Shown here: in pieces, positions 40,111 to 52,054 of the stretch
Numbering within the stretch: the first letter of the stretch is position 1
Layout of the letters: each line of letters starts with the position of its first letter
DNA from: Mesostigma viride
Taxonomy: Eukaryota > Streptophyta > Mesostigmatophyceae > Mesostigmatales > Mesostigmataceae
Reading direction: 5' to 3'
NCBI GenBank assembly: GCA_009746045.1
Contig: RPFO01000061.1
Span: forward strand, 1 to 64,000
DNA length: 64,000 nt
Position numbers and translations under genes: made by a program
Notes under the pieces: generated by a model
Told to the model about the DNA's origin: nothing
Databases searched by the model: none
The model's input: the letters and a program-made list of their open reading frames with translations, nothing else

Positions 40111-43100
40111 ATGATTGCGACCAGTTATGCTGTCTTTTACCTGGCAACTGCAGCGTCGGCTTTTGTGCGCGTACCAAAGGTCTCCTCTTTAATTACCCCA
40201 AATTTTGCCAGGCGGCGCGTGCACACATGGCCTTTGTCTTCAGCGCCCAGTTCCTACCATGCTATTGCTTATCCACCGAGAAGTCCAGTTTTGCAAAAAC
40301 GCCTTCAAGCTAATGTTCGCAATGGCCAGGGTAGCGCACCCCGAGTGACATACTCTGTTGCTGCGACGTCAAATTTAGAAACGACCGCGCTCGATATCCA
40401 TCAGGTTCCCTGTTTTAATGACAATTACGCGTACATTCTGGTGGATCCCGCGGCGAATGTGTCAGCTCTAGTTGACCCGGCAGATGCGGATCCTGTGCTA
40501 GCCGAGCTCAAAAGACTGCGAATTCCGGCTCCAACATTCATTCTAAGCACGCATCACCACTCAGACCATGTTGGTAAGTTCGCTCTTGTATGCCGCGCTT
40601 CTGCCTCCATGGCGCGTCTCACTGTGTCCTTAGTTTATTCATCACCTCCTTTCCGTCTGGGTGTCCTCAGCAGCCGCAGATCTTTGGTTGGTAAGCATAG
40701 CTGTCATTGCGTCCCGTAGTTGAGACTGGAGATAGGTCTAGATAAGATAAGATGATATAGATAGATAAGATAAGTGTCATTCTTTCGGATGCTTGCAAGA
40801 GGGCCTTGTCTACCTCTCTATATTGCTTTCCCATCCTGTCCTTTGTGCCTACGAGAAGTTTTACAGATTTTGTGGGAAGGAATTGTTTAGATTTTCAGTT
40901 GAGAAACACAAAGATTTTTAGCTGGGAGGTGGTATTCTAAAGCTTTTTGGTAGGAAGGAAATGCTCCCCCACCCGAAAACCAATTATAGGCAAGAAATTC
41001 TCGCCTTATGTGACATGCACCCGTTTACTATGTATGAGGTATGCGTGGGAAAGGAAACAGTTTGGGGCACACAGCGCGCATAGCCGTCTCACTTCAATTT
41101 GCGGATGGAAAGCTTTTTGTCCCATTAAATGCTGCATGGCTCAGCTGTTTGTGTGGTAGCGTTGAGCTCTTGTCGCGTGCAAGTTAGCCGGACGCTGCAC
41201 ACCGGTCGCAAGTTGTTAGTAATCTTCCACACATAGAAGTTTTGCCTATCTATCCTCCAACAGCTATAATAAAAGGCTGTTTGTGTCTGGTAACTTGCAC
41301 TAGTATGGTATAGCCCTTGTAGTAACTTCCTGGCCCAGCCTTCAATGTGGCAGCCATATCAACTCATTGTCTCTACCTTTGACCTCCACCTACAATTCCT
41401 CAATTGACTTCAACGACATCCTGGCATGGGTATTAATCACTCCTTGGTCGCTCTGAAATGCTCATCCAAATACGTAGCTTCTAGAGTGGCCTCGCTTAAA
41501 CCCATTACGCGCTTCCCACGGACTTGAGACAGCACTGTGCGCGCGTTTCCGGTGCCACTTTACATCGCAGGTCAACCCCTTCAAATGTGTGCCAACATCG
41601 TTGCACATGGTGGATTGGTGGCTGCCCATACGGTGCCAACATACTTGCAGGTCAAGGAAGCTTGAACCTGCGGCTCAAGAACCATTTCCTGTGCTGACTA
41701 ACGTCGCAGGTCTACCCCTGCTGTTATGTGTGCCGACAAACTCGCACCCGCTCGCATGAACCTGCGGCGTGAGAAGGCGCGCGGGGTGCTGACCAATATT
41801 TACGGTCTACCTCTTGCTCATGCATGCATGCCGACGCAATTGCACACGCAAACATGTGTCACTGGTGCTAGCTCATGTATCAGGTCTACCTAGGTGGTCT
41901 ACCTCTTTCTCATGCATGCCAACAAACTTGCACACGCAAACATGTGTCGCTGGTGCTAGCTCATGTATCAGGTCTACCTAGGTGGTCTACCTCTTTCTCA
42001 TGCATGCCAACAAACTTGCACATCCAAACATGCGTTTCTGGTGCAAACTAGCGTACAAGGTCTATACTCTCTCCATTTTGATATGGTCTACTCTCTTACT
42101 CTTGACCATGGTTTACTCTCTTCCTTTTGATATTTTAAGGTCAGCTGTCTTCCTTTTGCGTGCCGACAAACTCGCGCCCGCAGGCATGAACCTGCGGCTC
42201 AAAAAGGCGTTCCCTGGGGTCAAGGTGGTCGGCCCTCGGGAAGAGAGGGACCGCATCCCTGGGCTGGATATGGCGGTGGGGGATGGGGACGTGTTCGCGT
42301 TTGGGCAGCATCAGGTGCAGGTGCTGGACACGCCGGGGCACACCGCAGGTATATCTAGGGAGCATGAGGCGTAGGTATCAAAGTACATTGCCTATGACGT
42401 ATTGTAGAGCCACAGACACGGCGCGTGTGGTGCAGGTGTTGGACAGGGCAGGGCACACCGCAGGTAGGGTAATAAGGCAGGGAAGGGAATAGGGCAGGAA
42501 TGGGAATAGGGCATGCCGGGAGGTTAATAGGGCAGGTAGGGGAATAGGGCACACCTCAGGTAGGGGGCATGAGGCCATTCTATGCCAAGGAACTAGTAGG
42601 CTCTCTAGGGGTATTCCATGTTGGTCATTTTGGGAACGCGCTGTTTACAATTTGTCGACGTAATGGGAAGGGTTGGGGGTGGGGCCTAGAAGGGAGGAAG
42701 TCGGGTCTTTTATGCTTGGTCCTCCCTGCAGCCCTGTCTAGGTGATCGCCTGGTTTCGTTTTCCCAGTACCTCCCTGTGTGTGTCACATCGATTGTGTGT
42801 GTCATAAATATTTGCCAGTTTTCTCAGATACGCATTTCGTGCTTCAAAGCTTGGCAGGTTGGTGCGGAAGAAGTATCTTGTAGCCCACATTCCACAAGTT
42901 GCCGAGCACAGGAGCACGTGCTGTTAGCAAGTAGTGCTCCTGTATCGTTACAGTATCGGATGCAGTGACTTGACGGCGAGCTTGCTGCGACCCCTTTCTT
43001 TTCGCAGTTAGTCCATTAATGGCCCTGAAGAAGCCGTGGTTGTGCGTGCAAGCTCCAGACTCTGTGCCATGATCGTCTCCAGCAGCTCATGGGCATGAGG

Positions 43101-46100
43101 ATCCCAGGGATGGCTATGTTGCCCACTGCGCCGTAGCTAGAGCCCGCAAGGTTGTGCAAGCCTAAAGAGCCGAAGCTGGAAAATCCCAATAGGACAATCC
43201 GTCTGCGTGGAAGTGCTTGCTCGCCTCTGCACAAAGGGATCCTGGTGGCAAATTAGTCTGACTGAAGTGTTTTTTCCCCCCTGAAAGTAAATCATCCTCA
43301 GGGTCCTAAGCCTGCACAGAATCTCTTTTACATTCCCATTATGGCATGGATGCCTTGAGCCAACATGAGAATTGCTCCCTTTCTTTATTTGCCTTTATTT
43401 AATATACATCACATGCCACCATGCGCCACACCCCATTGGTTGATAGAGCCAGACAGCGTTACATCATGGAAGTCGGTGAGATTGAAAGCTGCCAAATTAT
43501 CATTAGTATTATCTTGTTCAAATTATGTTGGCCATATGGTTTGACCAAGCAATACATTACGGTTTTAGGTTTATGATGACATGACAAGAAAAACAATGCA
43601 ACCATGGCACTTGCCATCCCGCCCACACCCTCCCACCCATCCACCCACCCACCCACCCACCCACCCACCCACCCACCCACCCACCCACCCACCCACCCAC
43701 CCACCCACCCACCCACCCACCCACCCACCCACCCACCCACCCACCCACCCACCCACCCACCACCACACGCGCGCGCCCATCCACGGATTTTGTTTTGGCC
43801 GCCTGAGTGCAGGCCACATCTCGTTCTACTTCCCCGCCAAGGGGGCGCTGTTTCCCGGCGACACTCTTTTCTCGTTGGGTTGCGGCCGCCTGTTTGAAGG
43901 CACGCCCGCCATGGTACGTGGGGCCACCATATTTCACATCCTCTATTCCATCATGTCCCCATGTGCTAACTCTTTTGGGAAACCGTTCAAGGGCGCGTGG
44001 GCCAGGCAAGTCTTTGCAAGGGTTGTTGAGGAACTATGTTCATATATTGAATCAACTATTTATATGTATTGAGAATAATAAATCACGTTGATGAGATCGG
44101 CATGCAACACCAGGAAAGCCCGAAAAGAGGAAGAACGGTACAGACAACTAAGCCTAATTATGTACTACCATGCTTAGTTTATACTACTGTAATATTATTA
44201 TGTAAGCCTATTACATCATTAGGGTTGTGGGTTAACCCTGGGTATACCCCTAAAAACCCTCAGGCTCCGGGAGAGGCCTTTATATTCTCCCAAACCGGCG
44301 CCTCTGAATGTGTTCCAAGCCTATCTGTTGTGGGCTCTGGATCGTGGGGCAGCCTGACTGCATCGGCTATGAGTCAGCCATGCTTTGCACATGCAGAGAG
44401 CCACTCTCTGCTGAGACGCCATCGTGCCCTAGCCACTGCTGAGCCATGATCATCTTCCACCCCATGCCCGCCACTTTGCAGAGCTGCTGGAATACATGGT
44501 GGTGAAGGTGCACCTCAGTTGTGCACCCCGAGTGGGTGGCAGTTTACACCCACCACCTGCAGGTTGTCGCCTAGAATGCATAAAAACCATACGCCCCTTC
44601 TCAGGTATATGTGTTACATATCCTCCCCACGCAGGTATGGTCTTTCTTAATTAATTAATTAATTAATTAATTAATTAATTACATCATTATGTAAGCCTAA
44701 TTAGTATTTTTATACGCAGTGGTAGTATGTTATGGTATATGTAGTATATGTGGATGTGACAGCTCCAGTGGGCCAACGGCAAATACCCTTGTGGCAGGCG
44801 CGCCCACTGTGGTTGTGGGCCTATGATATCTGCTTGTGACTGCTGCCATGCCGGTCTGCAAGGATGAGGAGTTGTTGAAGGCTCGCCGGCCATGATGTGC
44901 GGTCCAGAAGTCATGCCCTATATCATGCCCTATATCATGCCCTATATCATGCCCTATATCATGCCCTATATCATGCCCTATATCATGCCCTATATCATGC
45001 CCTATATCATGCCCTATATCATGCCCTATATCATGCCCTATATCATGCCCTATATCATGCCCTATATCATGCCCTATATCATGCCCTATATCATGCCCTA
45101 TATTATGCCAGAAGTCATGTGTCCACTTGCGAGGGTGCCTGGGGCCAGGATATCCCTCCATCCATGTGCGACAGCCAGCTCTCGTCGTCTCGAGTCAACT
45201 TTGGCCAGCGAGCGCTAGTGTGTTTGCTGCAATATGCCATATGAAAAAAATGGTTTAAATGTGTTTGCTGCAAGCACGCCCAGTGGGGTGCATGGGGACC
45301 GGGAACTCTGTGTCTGTCCATGTTTTGGAAAGTACGGGTTTTCTACTCAATGTTTGGAAAGTCTGTGCAAGGGCGTGTGGGGCGAACCGACATCCATCCA
45401 TGTGTGTAATATATATTAAAAATATAATTACTTACAGCAGAGTGAAATCACTCAAACCAAAGCAAACGCCCAGCTATGAACCTATATACAGAGCCATGTC
45501 AAAGCTCTATACTACGATAAGACCAATGGAAACGCCTAACGGGAGGAACCTAATAGCCCTGCTGCACCGCAAAATCAGCCCGCGTACGGCGGAGCATGAT
45601 GTCAGCCATGGCCCGAGTCAGCGCCACCGACAAGCGCTGACGCCAATATGACGTCCAGGTCCGCGCCGACCATGGGGCCCGCTGGCCCTCCAGGTCCAGC
45701 CGGTCCTCCCGGAGCCGGCAACACTCCTTGAAGAAGGCGGAGGTCAGGGGCCCCATGGCCCCAAACTCCTCCAGGACAAAGGGCACCACACGATGGTGCC
45801 CGACGTCGCCGTAGGCCAGGAGCTTGGCCCGCTCCGCCCGGTCCGCAATAATATAATATATATACATAGGGATATATATACGTAGGGATATATATACGTA
45901 GTGGTTGCCTCGTGAAGCCGTAGAACAGTCGCGTGGCAAACCCCTCGATGTCTGTCTCTGACCGCGGTCATCCGAAGCCCTCGATATCAGCGAACGCGGG
46001 TTACGCCTTGGTTGCAGGCATGCATGCCACGGTAATGGGAGGACCTGGATGTGCCCAATGGGGGGAGCTGGATGATGTGGCTTGGTTGTGAGGGTTGAAC

Positions 46101-48688
46101 CCACGGTAAGGGATCGATGCCGTGACGTTTGCGAGCGATGGCTGTAAGCTTATGTAGCAAAACCTTAACCTAGCAAAACCTTACGTAGCAAAGCCTTCAA
46201 TAGCCAATGCCAGATATGTCGGTTCCGTAAGCATGGACAGGGAAGAGTGGAGCATACCAAGTAGAATGGAGCAAATAATGGTTAGAATGGCAAGTACAGG
46301 TGGCATTCACTGCCAAGCAGTGCAAGGAGAGCATCCTTCCTCTCCTTTACACTAAGGCAGTTGCGACTTGCCGCTGCCACCCCGTGCTTTCCATGTGCCG
46401 TTTGCTGCTGCCACCTCGACTCCCTGCTTGCCACAGATGTGGGAGTCCCTGCAAAAGATCTCGCGGCTGCCCCCGCACACGCAGGTGTACTGCGCGCACG
46501 AATACACGGCGGTAGGTTTCGTTACCTGACCAGTTCAGCACTGGTTGTGTGCTGCGTGCACCAAAGCTTGTTGATACTCACTTAGATCCATGTGAGTCCA
46601 TGTAGATCCATGTGAGTCCATGTAGATCCATGTGAGTCCATGTAGATCCATGTGAGTCCATGTAGATCCATGTGAGTCCATGTAGATACATGTGAGTCCA
46701 TGTAGATCCATGTGAGTCCATGTAGATCCATGTGAGTCCATGTTGTAATCTCGTGTATTCCACATGGAGTCCCCGTTGACGAGTTCAGATTTATAGTTTT
46801 TTCCAATCCACATTGAGTCAGTTCAAGTTACACCGGCGCCAGCGTTTCCTACAAACTGCAATACCTCGATGCACCACCTTGAGCAGGTGCTCTACTTGGA
46901 AAAGGTTTCTACCTGCTATGCTGTTAGCAAATGCCTCAGCTTATGTAAGTGACGCATATTCGGCAACCGATGGTAGAGCTTGTCACGTGGAATCATCTGG
47001 CCAAGTTGGTGGTGTGAAGGAAGGAATGGGTCCCTCAATTAACTATGTTGCAGAATCTAGATGGTGATGCCGTATGTTGAGTTATGGGATAGAATACTTG
47101 GAATTTGTATCAAACACCGGCGGTTGAATAGAATCGCAATGATCGGTGGCAGTACTGTGCGCTAGTGCTTTGCAAGGCAACCACCCAACAGTTATCGTGA
47201 CCAGTGTAGTCACCAGTGGGTTCCATGCTAACGCTTTGCGAGGCGACCCCCTTGTAACAGTGGATGGTTTCCATTCTTGTTGAGGGACGTGCTCCTGTGT
47301 GTGTGTGTGACTTACTGTCTGAGCAACCATTTCGGAAGGAATCTCTTAACCCATGCCCCCAGAAATTGTATCCATTTGGAATCCATTGAAGAACAGTATG
47401 TACGCATCTGAACGAATGGATCAGTTTCGTTGCATGTCATGCGTATGGCATGTGTGCACGCACCCCCGCCTCTCGTCGCTGTTTTCCCTCCTCTCCTGTC
47501 TGAGTCGCCCACCCTCTCTCCCACCACCACGCTCGCTCACTCCACCCACCGACCGAACCAACAAACCAACGAACCGAGCTACCGACCAACTGACCGACCG
47601 AACGAACGAACAAACGAACAAACAAACGAACGAACCAACCAACCAACCAACCAACCAACCAACCAACCGACCGACCGACCGACCGACCGACCGACCAACC
47701 AACCAACCAACCAACCAACCAACCAACCAACCAACCAACCAACCAACCAACCAACCAACCAACCATCCGCCCACGCCTTTGCTTGTGTGAAATTGAAATT
47801 TGTGCCAGTCCAATGCAAAGTTCGCTCTCTCGGTCGAACCCCAAAACGAGGCGTTGGCGGCCCGCGCAAAGCAGGTGCAGGAGCTGCGTACGGCGGGGAA
47901 GCCAACGGTGAGGCGGACTGATGATACTTGCAAGCGGACTAACAGGACTTCCAAACTGGGTGTCTATTCTGGGGTATTGTTTCGTAAACTTAAAGCGATT
48001 TCCCTCGACTTTGGGGCGCCAGTAGCAGGCGTAGCAATCTGACGCGCAGAATGTCGATGCCGAATTTCCTGGGAGATTCTCATGGCAGCTGGAATTGTAC
48101 ACACTTGGTGCACTTCTGCGCTGCAAATTTTCGGGAAATTGTTTGACAGAGATGGTACATCACCTTGGCAAATTGGTGGAATTTCTGTGTGGAAGCCCGG
48201 TGGAAGTTGGGAAATGTTCCAATTTGAAGGATGACGCACGGGGTCGGTCAGGCACGGCGTGTGGGTCCGTTTGCTACCGTTTGTTTGGCTAATGTATTAT
48301 TCATCATTTTGTTCGGTTGATTGCGTTCAACTATGGTGGGAAGAGTACTGTGTTTTGTGTGATTGGGATGAAGGTAAACAGCTTGAATGCAATATATTCT
48401 GCATTTTTACATGAGAACTAGGAATCGCTACGCGGCCTCGGCTTCTTCCTGTGTTCACCTCCTGTAATGTCTACCTTCGCATTCTCTGTTTCACCCCTGG
48501 TTTCTTGATTTCATACCGGCCTATGCATGAATTCGATGCAGATTCCGTCCACGCTGTCTACAGAACTTGCTGCAAACCCCTTCCTCAGGCCATGGAGCAA
48601 GGAGATAAGGGACAACCTCAGGATCCCGGCCAATGCAGAGGACAGCGTTGCCTTTGGCGTCATCAGAAAGGCCAAGGATGTTTTCTAA
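40111..48688 (+). CDS. GLO2: Hydroxyacylglutathione hydrolase (glyoxalase II), probably plastid-targeted, six exons
   Basis: Exons: 40111-40573, 42184-42348, 43813-43913, 46437-46511, 47809-47907, 48542-48688; phases agree at every junction and the sum is 350 codons (349 residues plus stop). The enzyme hydrolyses S-lactoylglutathione to lactate and glutathione. All binuclear metal ligands are present: THHHSDH (His148, His150, Asp152, His153), HTAG (His207), FPGDTLF (Asp226) and CAHEYT (His264). The substrate-side SNAKFA..VEPQN block and the NPFLR..KD-F C-terminus also fit. The first about 95 residues precede the catalytic domain: a hydrophobic leader ending ASAFVR, then a basic Ser-rich stretch, like the bipartite plastid presequence of stramenopiles. 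Donors are GTAAGT, GTATAT, GTACGT, GTAGGT and GTGAGG; acceptors CAG or GCAG. The introns (634-2523 nt) are full of repeats. Splicing is inferred, not shown. Confidence 0.9.
40574..42183 (+). other. GLO2 intron 1
   Basis: 1610 nt, GTAAGT..CCGCAG. The 3' third holds degenerate copies of the exon 2 start (see 41575-42183). Confidence 0.85.
41575..42183 (+). repeat. Degenerate duplicates of the exon 2 splice acceptor inside intron 1
   Basis: TTGAACCTGCGGCTCAAGAA at about 41664 and GCATGAACCTGCGGCGTGAG at about 41755 (preceded by GTGCCGACAAACTCGC) copy the real border at 42165-42205. Two near-identical TGCCAACAAACTTGCACA/GGTCTACCTAGGTGGTCTAC units follow at 41880-42030. Confidence 0.7.
42349..42575 (+). 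repeat. Duplicated exon 2 ends and donors in intron 2
   Basis: GTGCAGGTGTTGGACAGGGC..CACACCGCAG/GTAGGG at about 42430-42470 repeats the exon 2 end at 42315-42350. A third, shorter CACACCTCAG/GTAGGG lies near 42550. AATAGGGCAGG(A/T) units lie between. Confidence 0.75.
43640..43761 (+). repeat. (CCCA)n microsatellite in intron 2
   Basis: About 30 copies ending roughly 50 nt before the exon 3 acceptor; template strand is (TGGG)n and quadruplex-prone. Confidence 0.95.
44570..44685 (+). mobile_element. LINE 3' end, family C, in GLO2 intron 3
   Basis: AGAATGCATAAAAACCATAC, GTTACATATCCTCCCCACGCAGG and (TTAA)n match 30136-30283 and 33780-33930; upstream limit uncertain. Confidence 0.65.
44911..45106 (+). 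repeat. 12-bp satellite (TATATCATGCCC)n
   Basis: About 16 copies, the last with TATTAT; flanked by short AGAAGTCATG repeats on both sides. Confidence 0.95.
45550..45860 (-). pseudogene. Retroelement RT C-terminal fragment, antisense in GLO2 intron 3
   Basis: Reads [36 protein letters not shown] and [14 protein letters not shown], the pattern seen just after RT in many non-LTR ORF2 proteins of the type used by some algal and animal LINEs. About 100 codons remain; upstream sequence is (TATA)-rich and unrelated. Confidence 0.6.
46584..46744 (+). repeat. 20-bp satellite in GLO2 intron 4
   Basis: Eight copies of GTGAGTCCATGTAGATCCAT, starting about 70 nt after the exon 4 donor; each copy contains a consensus-like donor GTGAGT. 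Confidence 0.95.
47545..47768 (+). repeat. Tetranucleotide array (CCAA/CCGA/CGAA/CAAA) in intron 4
   Basis: Blocks of related tetramers, ending in about 20 CCAA copies some 40 nt before the exon 5 acceptor. Confidence 0.92.
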
Positions 48689-48809
48689 AAGGTGTATAAT
48701 TACAATGACACAACCAGCACTTTTCACCTCGTCTGTCATTACAGTAGAGGACAGCTCGGATGAGGATTTTATCCTCCTCTAGTGGCTATATGGTTGGGGC
48801 ATGATTAAT

Positions 48810-49110
48810 GTATTGTGACTGCGTCACATGAGCATAAGTCCTCAGTGGGAGGGGAACATGGGGTAGAATGGATGATTGTAGCTATCTAGTTCCAAAGTTA
48901 CACGGTTGTGGGCACCACGGCCCGAATCGCTATGAATGCCAAACTGGGTCACACGCGGAGCGCGCGCGCCGCCACAGACTTGGGGGTGGTATCCTTGTAC
49001 ATCACTACTTGCCATCTGTCCTTGCGAACCATCTGCCTCCATACTACAGACAAACCAGGAGGCCGCCCGGTTGTGAGCCCGTCTCATCTAGGGTAGCACA
49101 TGTCCATGCC
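48810..49110 (-). mobile_element. LINE-A 3' fragment, older copy
   Basis: Matches the LINE-A 3' end in inverse orientation with many substitutions; hairpin is GTGACTGCGTCACATG. TTAA tail short. Confidence 0.8.
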
Positions 49111-49114
49111 TATA

Positions 49115-49682
49115 GCCACGAGCCACGAGCCACGAGCGCCACGAGGTAGCCATGGCTGACGGCGGCGCTCATAACTTTCACGTTTGTGCACCCAATTCGG
49201 CCGTGAATATAACAATCGCTTCGTCTTTCTTAGACGCACACGCTGATATATTTCCCCGAAGCTAAAACACAATATTATGACGAGCAAACGCTCGACTACG
49301 CAAAGCAGCCTGGCGGCTGCGATGAGCCAAGAAAATTCGCTTGCAGCTCCGGCTGTAGTTCCGCCCGGCTGGCCTGCCCAGCAGCGAGGCCACTACTCAT
49401 GCAAGCGTTGGTAGTGCACTCGGCTCCTGCGGCCTCACCATCACCATCGCCTGATCCCAAATGCAGTTAGCCCAGAAGAATCGCGCCCATCAGAACCGCG
49501 CTTTCGGCCCCAACCTTAATTTCAAAGTCGACGATCACGACTGGACCAACATGTCCCCGGCCAGTGCTCTGCACTACATCTTCTTCGGGGACTTCGCCTC
49601 GCTTTACGACCTGTGCATATCCATCTCGACAGCATCCATCGCCTCATCGCGCCCCGGACGGCTCCTGGTTTAACCCCAGGTC
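49115..49682 (+). pseudogene. 5' end of a half-LINE-related element (5' UTR and start of ORF1)
   Basis: CCATGGCTGACGGCGG, CCAATTCGG and TCTTAGACGCAC parallel 16485-16590 of the half-LINE. An ATG at 49277 opens a short ORF1-like N-terminus that stops early. Cut off at the right by the Gypsy-2 LTR. Confidence 0.6.
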
Positions 49683-49772
49683 TGTAACAAGAAAAAATGA
49701 CTTTGTTGTAACAAAGTCATTTTGTGAATGTTTTGTGAATGTTTGACTTTTATTCGAGGACTTTTGGATCAG

Positions 49773-50839
49773 TCCTGTCGCCGTACCTGTTTATTATTGT
49801 AGTGGATTATGTTATGCGCCAGGCACGTGCTCGCTTTGCTAGCATTGCAGGCCGTGCCCCTGGCCTAGCGATCACGAACGAGCTTGGGGAAGGGGGGCCG
49901 ACTAACGGGCAGAATTTACTAGCTGACCTCATTTATGCCGACGACATCACGCTCATCGATCGAGAAGCCGGAGTCTGCCCAAATTTGGCTGGACTGCCTG
50001 GCGCTCGAGGCTCGGGCGGTTGGTCTAGAAATCAGCCCCAAAACGGAGGCCCTGGCCCTCGGCATGGCAGGGCCCCCACCCACACTCCGCCTCTTAGACG
50101 ATGCCGAGGTCAACTACCCTCCTTCAGGCCGCTTCAAGCTGCTCGGCAGTTGGCTTCCCGACTGCGAGGACGACATGACGACACGGATCGGCATGGCGTG
50201 GGCGCACCTCCATGACCACCGCCGCTGGTGGAGCAACCCCGCCCTACCCCGGATCGTCAAGCGTGACCTCTTCAAGGTCGTCATTCTGACGATCCTGACC
50301 TACGGCGCCGAGACGTGGGCACTGACGCAGGAGCTGGAGCAACGACTCGACGGCGCCGTCACCAAGATGCTGCGCCAGGCCCTTAACATCCCCTTTGGTT
50401 TGCACATTAGTAATGAGGATTTGTACGCTGATTTGCCCTATGTTTCCCACATTATTAGGCACAGGCGCCTGGGCCTAGCCGGGCACCTGGCCCGCACAGA
50501 TCAGGTAGATACCTCAGATAGACTAGCTGGCACCAAGCCCGCCCAGCCTGGGCGATATGTCCTAACCTGGCGTGCCCCGGCCGCGCGCGGCAGGGCCGCC
50601 ACCCGTGGACTTTTCGTGATAGACTCGGCATGGGCATGTGCTACACTAGACGTGACGGGCTCACCCCCGGGCAGCCTCCTGGTTTGTCTGTAATATGGAG
50701 GCAGATGGTGCGCAAGGATAGATGGCAAGTAGTGATGAAGGAGACCACCCCCAAGCCTGTGGGGGCTCCGCGTGTGACCAAGTATGGCATTCATAGCGAT
50801 TCGGGCCGCGGTGCCCACACCCCTGTAACTAGGACCTAC
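49773..50839 (+). pseudogene. LINE-A reverse transcriptase, frameshifted
   Basis: Starts at the SPYLFIIVVDYVM block; same sequence as 3694-4754 apart from a 4-bp ATCG duplication just after the YADD box (near 49957), a one-base loss near 50577 and a few substitutions. Confidence 0.85.
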
Positions 50840-51173
50840 ATAGCTTATACCATCCATTCCATCCCATGTTCCCCTCCCACTGAGGACTTATGCTCACGTG
50901 ACGCAGTCACGTGTCTATTAATTAATTAATTAATGGAGGCAGATGGTGCGCAAGGATAGATGGCAAGTAGTAATGAAGGAGACCACCCCCAAGCCTGTGG
51001 GGGCTCCGCGTGTGACCAAGTATGGCATTCATAGCGATTCGGGCCGCGGTGCCCACACCCCTATAACTATAGGACCTAGATAGCTTATACCATCCATTCC
51101 ATCCCATGTTCCCCTCCCACTGAGGACTTATGCTCACGTGACGCAGTCACGTGTCTATTAATTAATTAATTAA
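49773..51173 (+). mobile_element. LINE-A copy with a duplicated 3' end
   Basis: Single 11-bp duplication TTTTGGATCAG at 49762-49772 and 51174-51184, but two successive 3' ends inside: one complete to the TTAA tail at about 50933, then a second copy of the last about 240 bp with its own hairpin and tail. Confidence 0.88.
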
Positions 51174-51184
51174 TTTTGGATCAG

Positions 51185-51825
51185 TATTGAGAAAGTCATG
51201 AGATTTCTAATACGGAGGTACTTGGAGCTTGTACTTTATCAACCGACTGGTAGAAGCCCTCATTGGTCGTAGCCTGATCCACGTGGGGTTATAGTTTGTT
51301 GGTTGGTACTACCAAGTCTTAAATGCTCCTTTGGGACTTTAGTGCTTACTACAGATTCAGGATCTCATGTACAGATTCTGCCAGGCTGTTTGTGGTGTTG
51401 TTCTGTTTTGTGTGACTAGGATGGATACGAAGATCTTGTTTAGGATTCCATGATTCTGATTGGTTCTCTTCAGGCTAAGGTTGAGGCATGCTCGACAAGC
51501 ACGTCGATATCAAGGACGTGGGGTCGCCATTGTTGCTACGTTGGTTTTGATCCATCATGGTATAATAAAGCTTGTCTTTGTTGTCCATTCATAAGAGCCC
51601 CTTGGCTATAGACTAGTACCTTCAGTTCCACAGAGGTCGTCAATACACAAGCTTGTCTTTGTGTCTACAAGCAAGGGGTGTGGTTCCCTAAATCACGTGC
51701 TGTGGAATCTCCATCTCAACATTGCTCGGATACTTGAAGATCTGTAACTCAAGAAAGCAACCCAGGTAAAGGATCTTTCATATTTGGACTATGGATGATG
51801 CTGATGATCATTTTTAGTCGTTACA
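51185..51825 (+). other. Main part of the Gypsy-2 LTR, no ORF
   Basis: Two AAGCTTGTCTTTGT(T/G)T units at 51569 and 51649 are the only internal repeats noticed. Confidence 0.5.
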
Positions 51826-51826
51826 T

Positions 51827-51838
51827 TGGTATCGGAGG
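51827..51838 (+). other. Gypsy-2 primer binding site
   Basis: TGGTATCGGAGG one base after the LTR end. Shares TGGTATCGG with the site at 782. Confidence 0.75.
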
Positions 51839-52054
51839 ATCTCTACTTCGGTGTTTCTCTTGAGTTGTAACCTTCCGGGTAGTACAATGTTGAAAAGATG
51901 TCTGTCATCCGAGAAGATTCATGGAGTTGCGGAAAACTTACGGTGATGCAGAGAGAGACACATCCTTATGTGACTGTCTTGCTCTTTAACACTGGAAGTC
52001 AGCCGTAACCGTTGTTTCTACCAGGCAGACGATCGCGACTTCATGTGGTAGTAT

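Larger units (their letters stand above)
43914..46436 (+). other. GLO2 intron 3 with transposon debris
   Basis: 2523 nt, GTACGT..CCACAG; holds a family C LINE tail, a 12-bp satellite and an antisense RT fragment. Confidence 0.8.
49683..51825 (+). repeat. Gypsy-2 5' LTR, interrupted by LINE-A
   Basis: Starts TGTAAC, ends GTTACA; about 731 bp after removing LINE-A and one target duplicate. The 3' LTR is not seen. Confidence 0.78.

Noticed and set aside
43557-44072. THPPTHPP / GGWVGGWV repeat ORFs
   Set aside because: Translation of the (CCCA)n intron repeat; overlaps the real exon 3 of glyoxalase II in another frame.
44911-45106. CRISPR-like regular array
   Set aside because: Contiguous tandem units with no unique spacers, in a eukaryotic intron; the same holds for the octamer/spacer arrays, whose spacers are alike.
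44730-45244. PYIMPYIM / GHDIGHDI repeat ORFs
   Set aside because: Translation of the 12-bp intron satellite.
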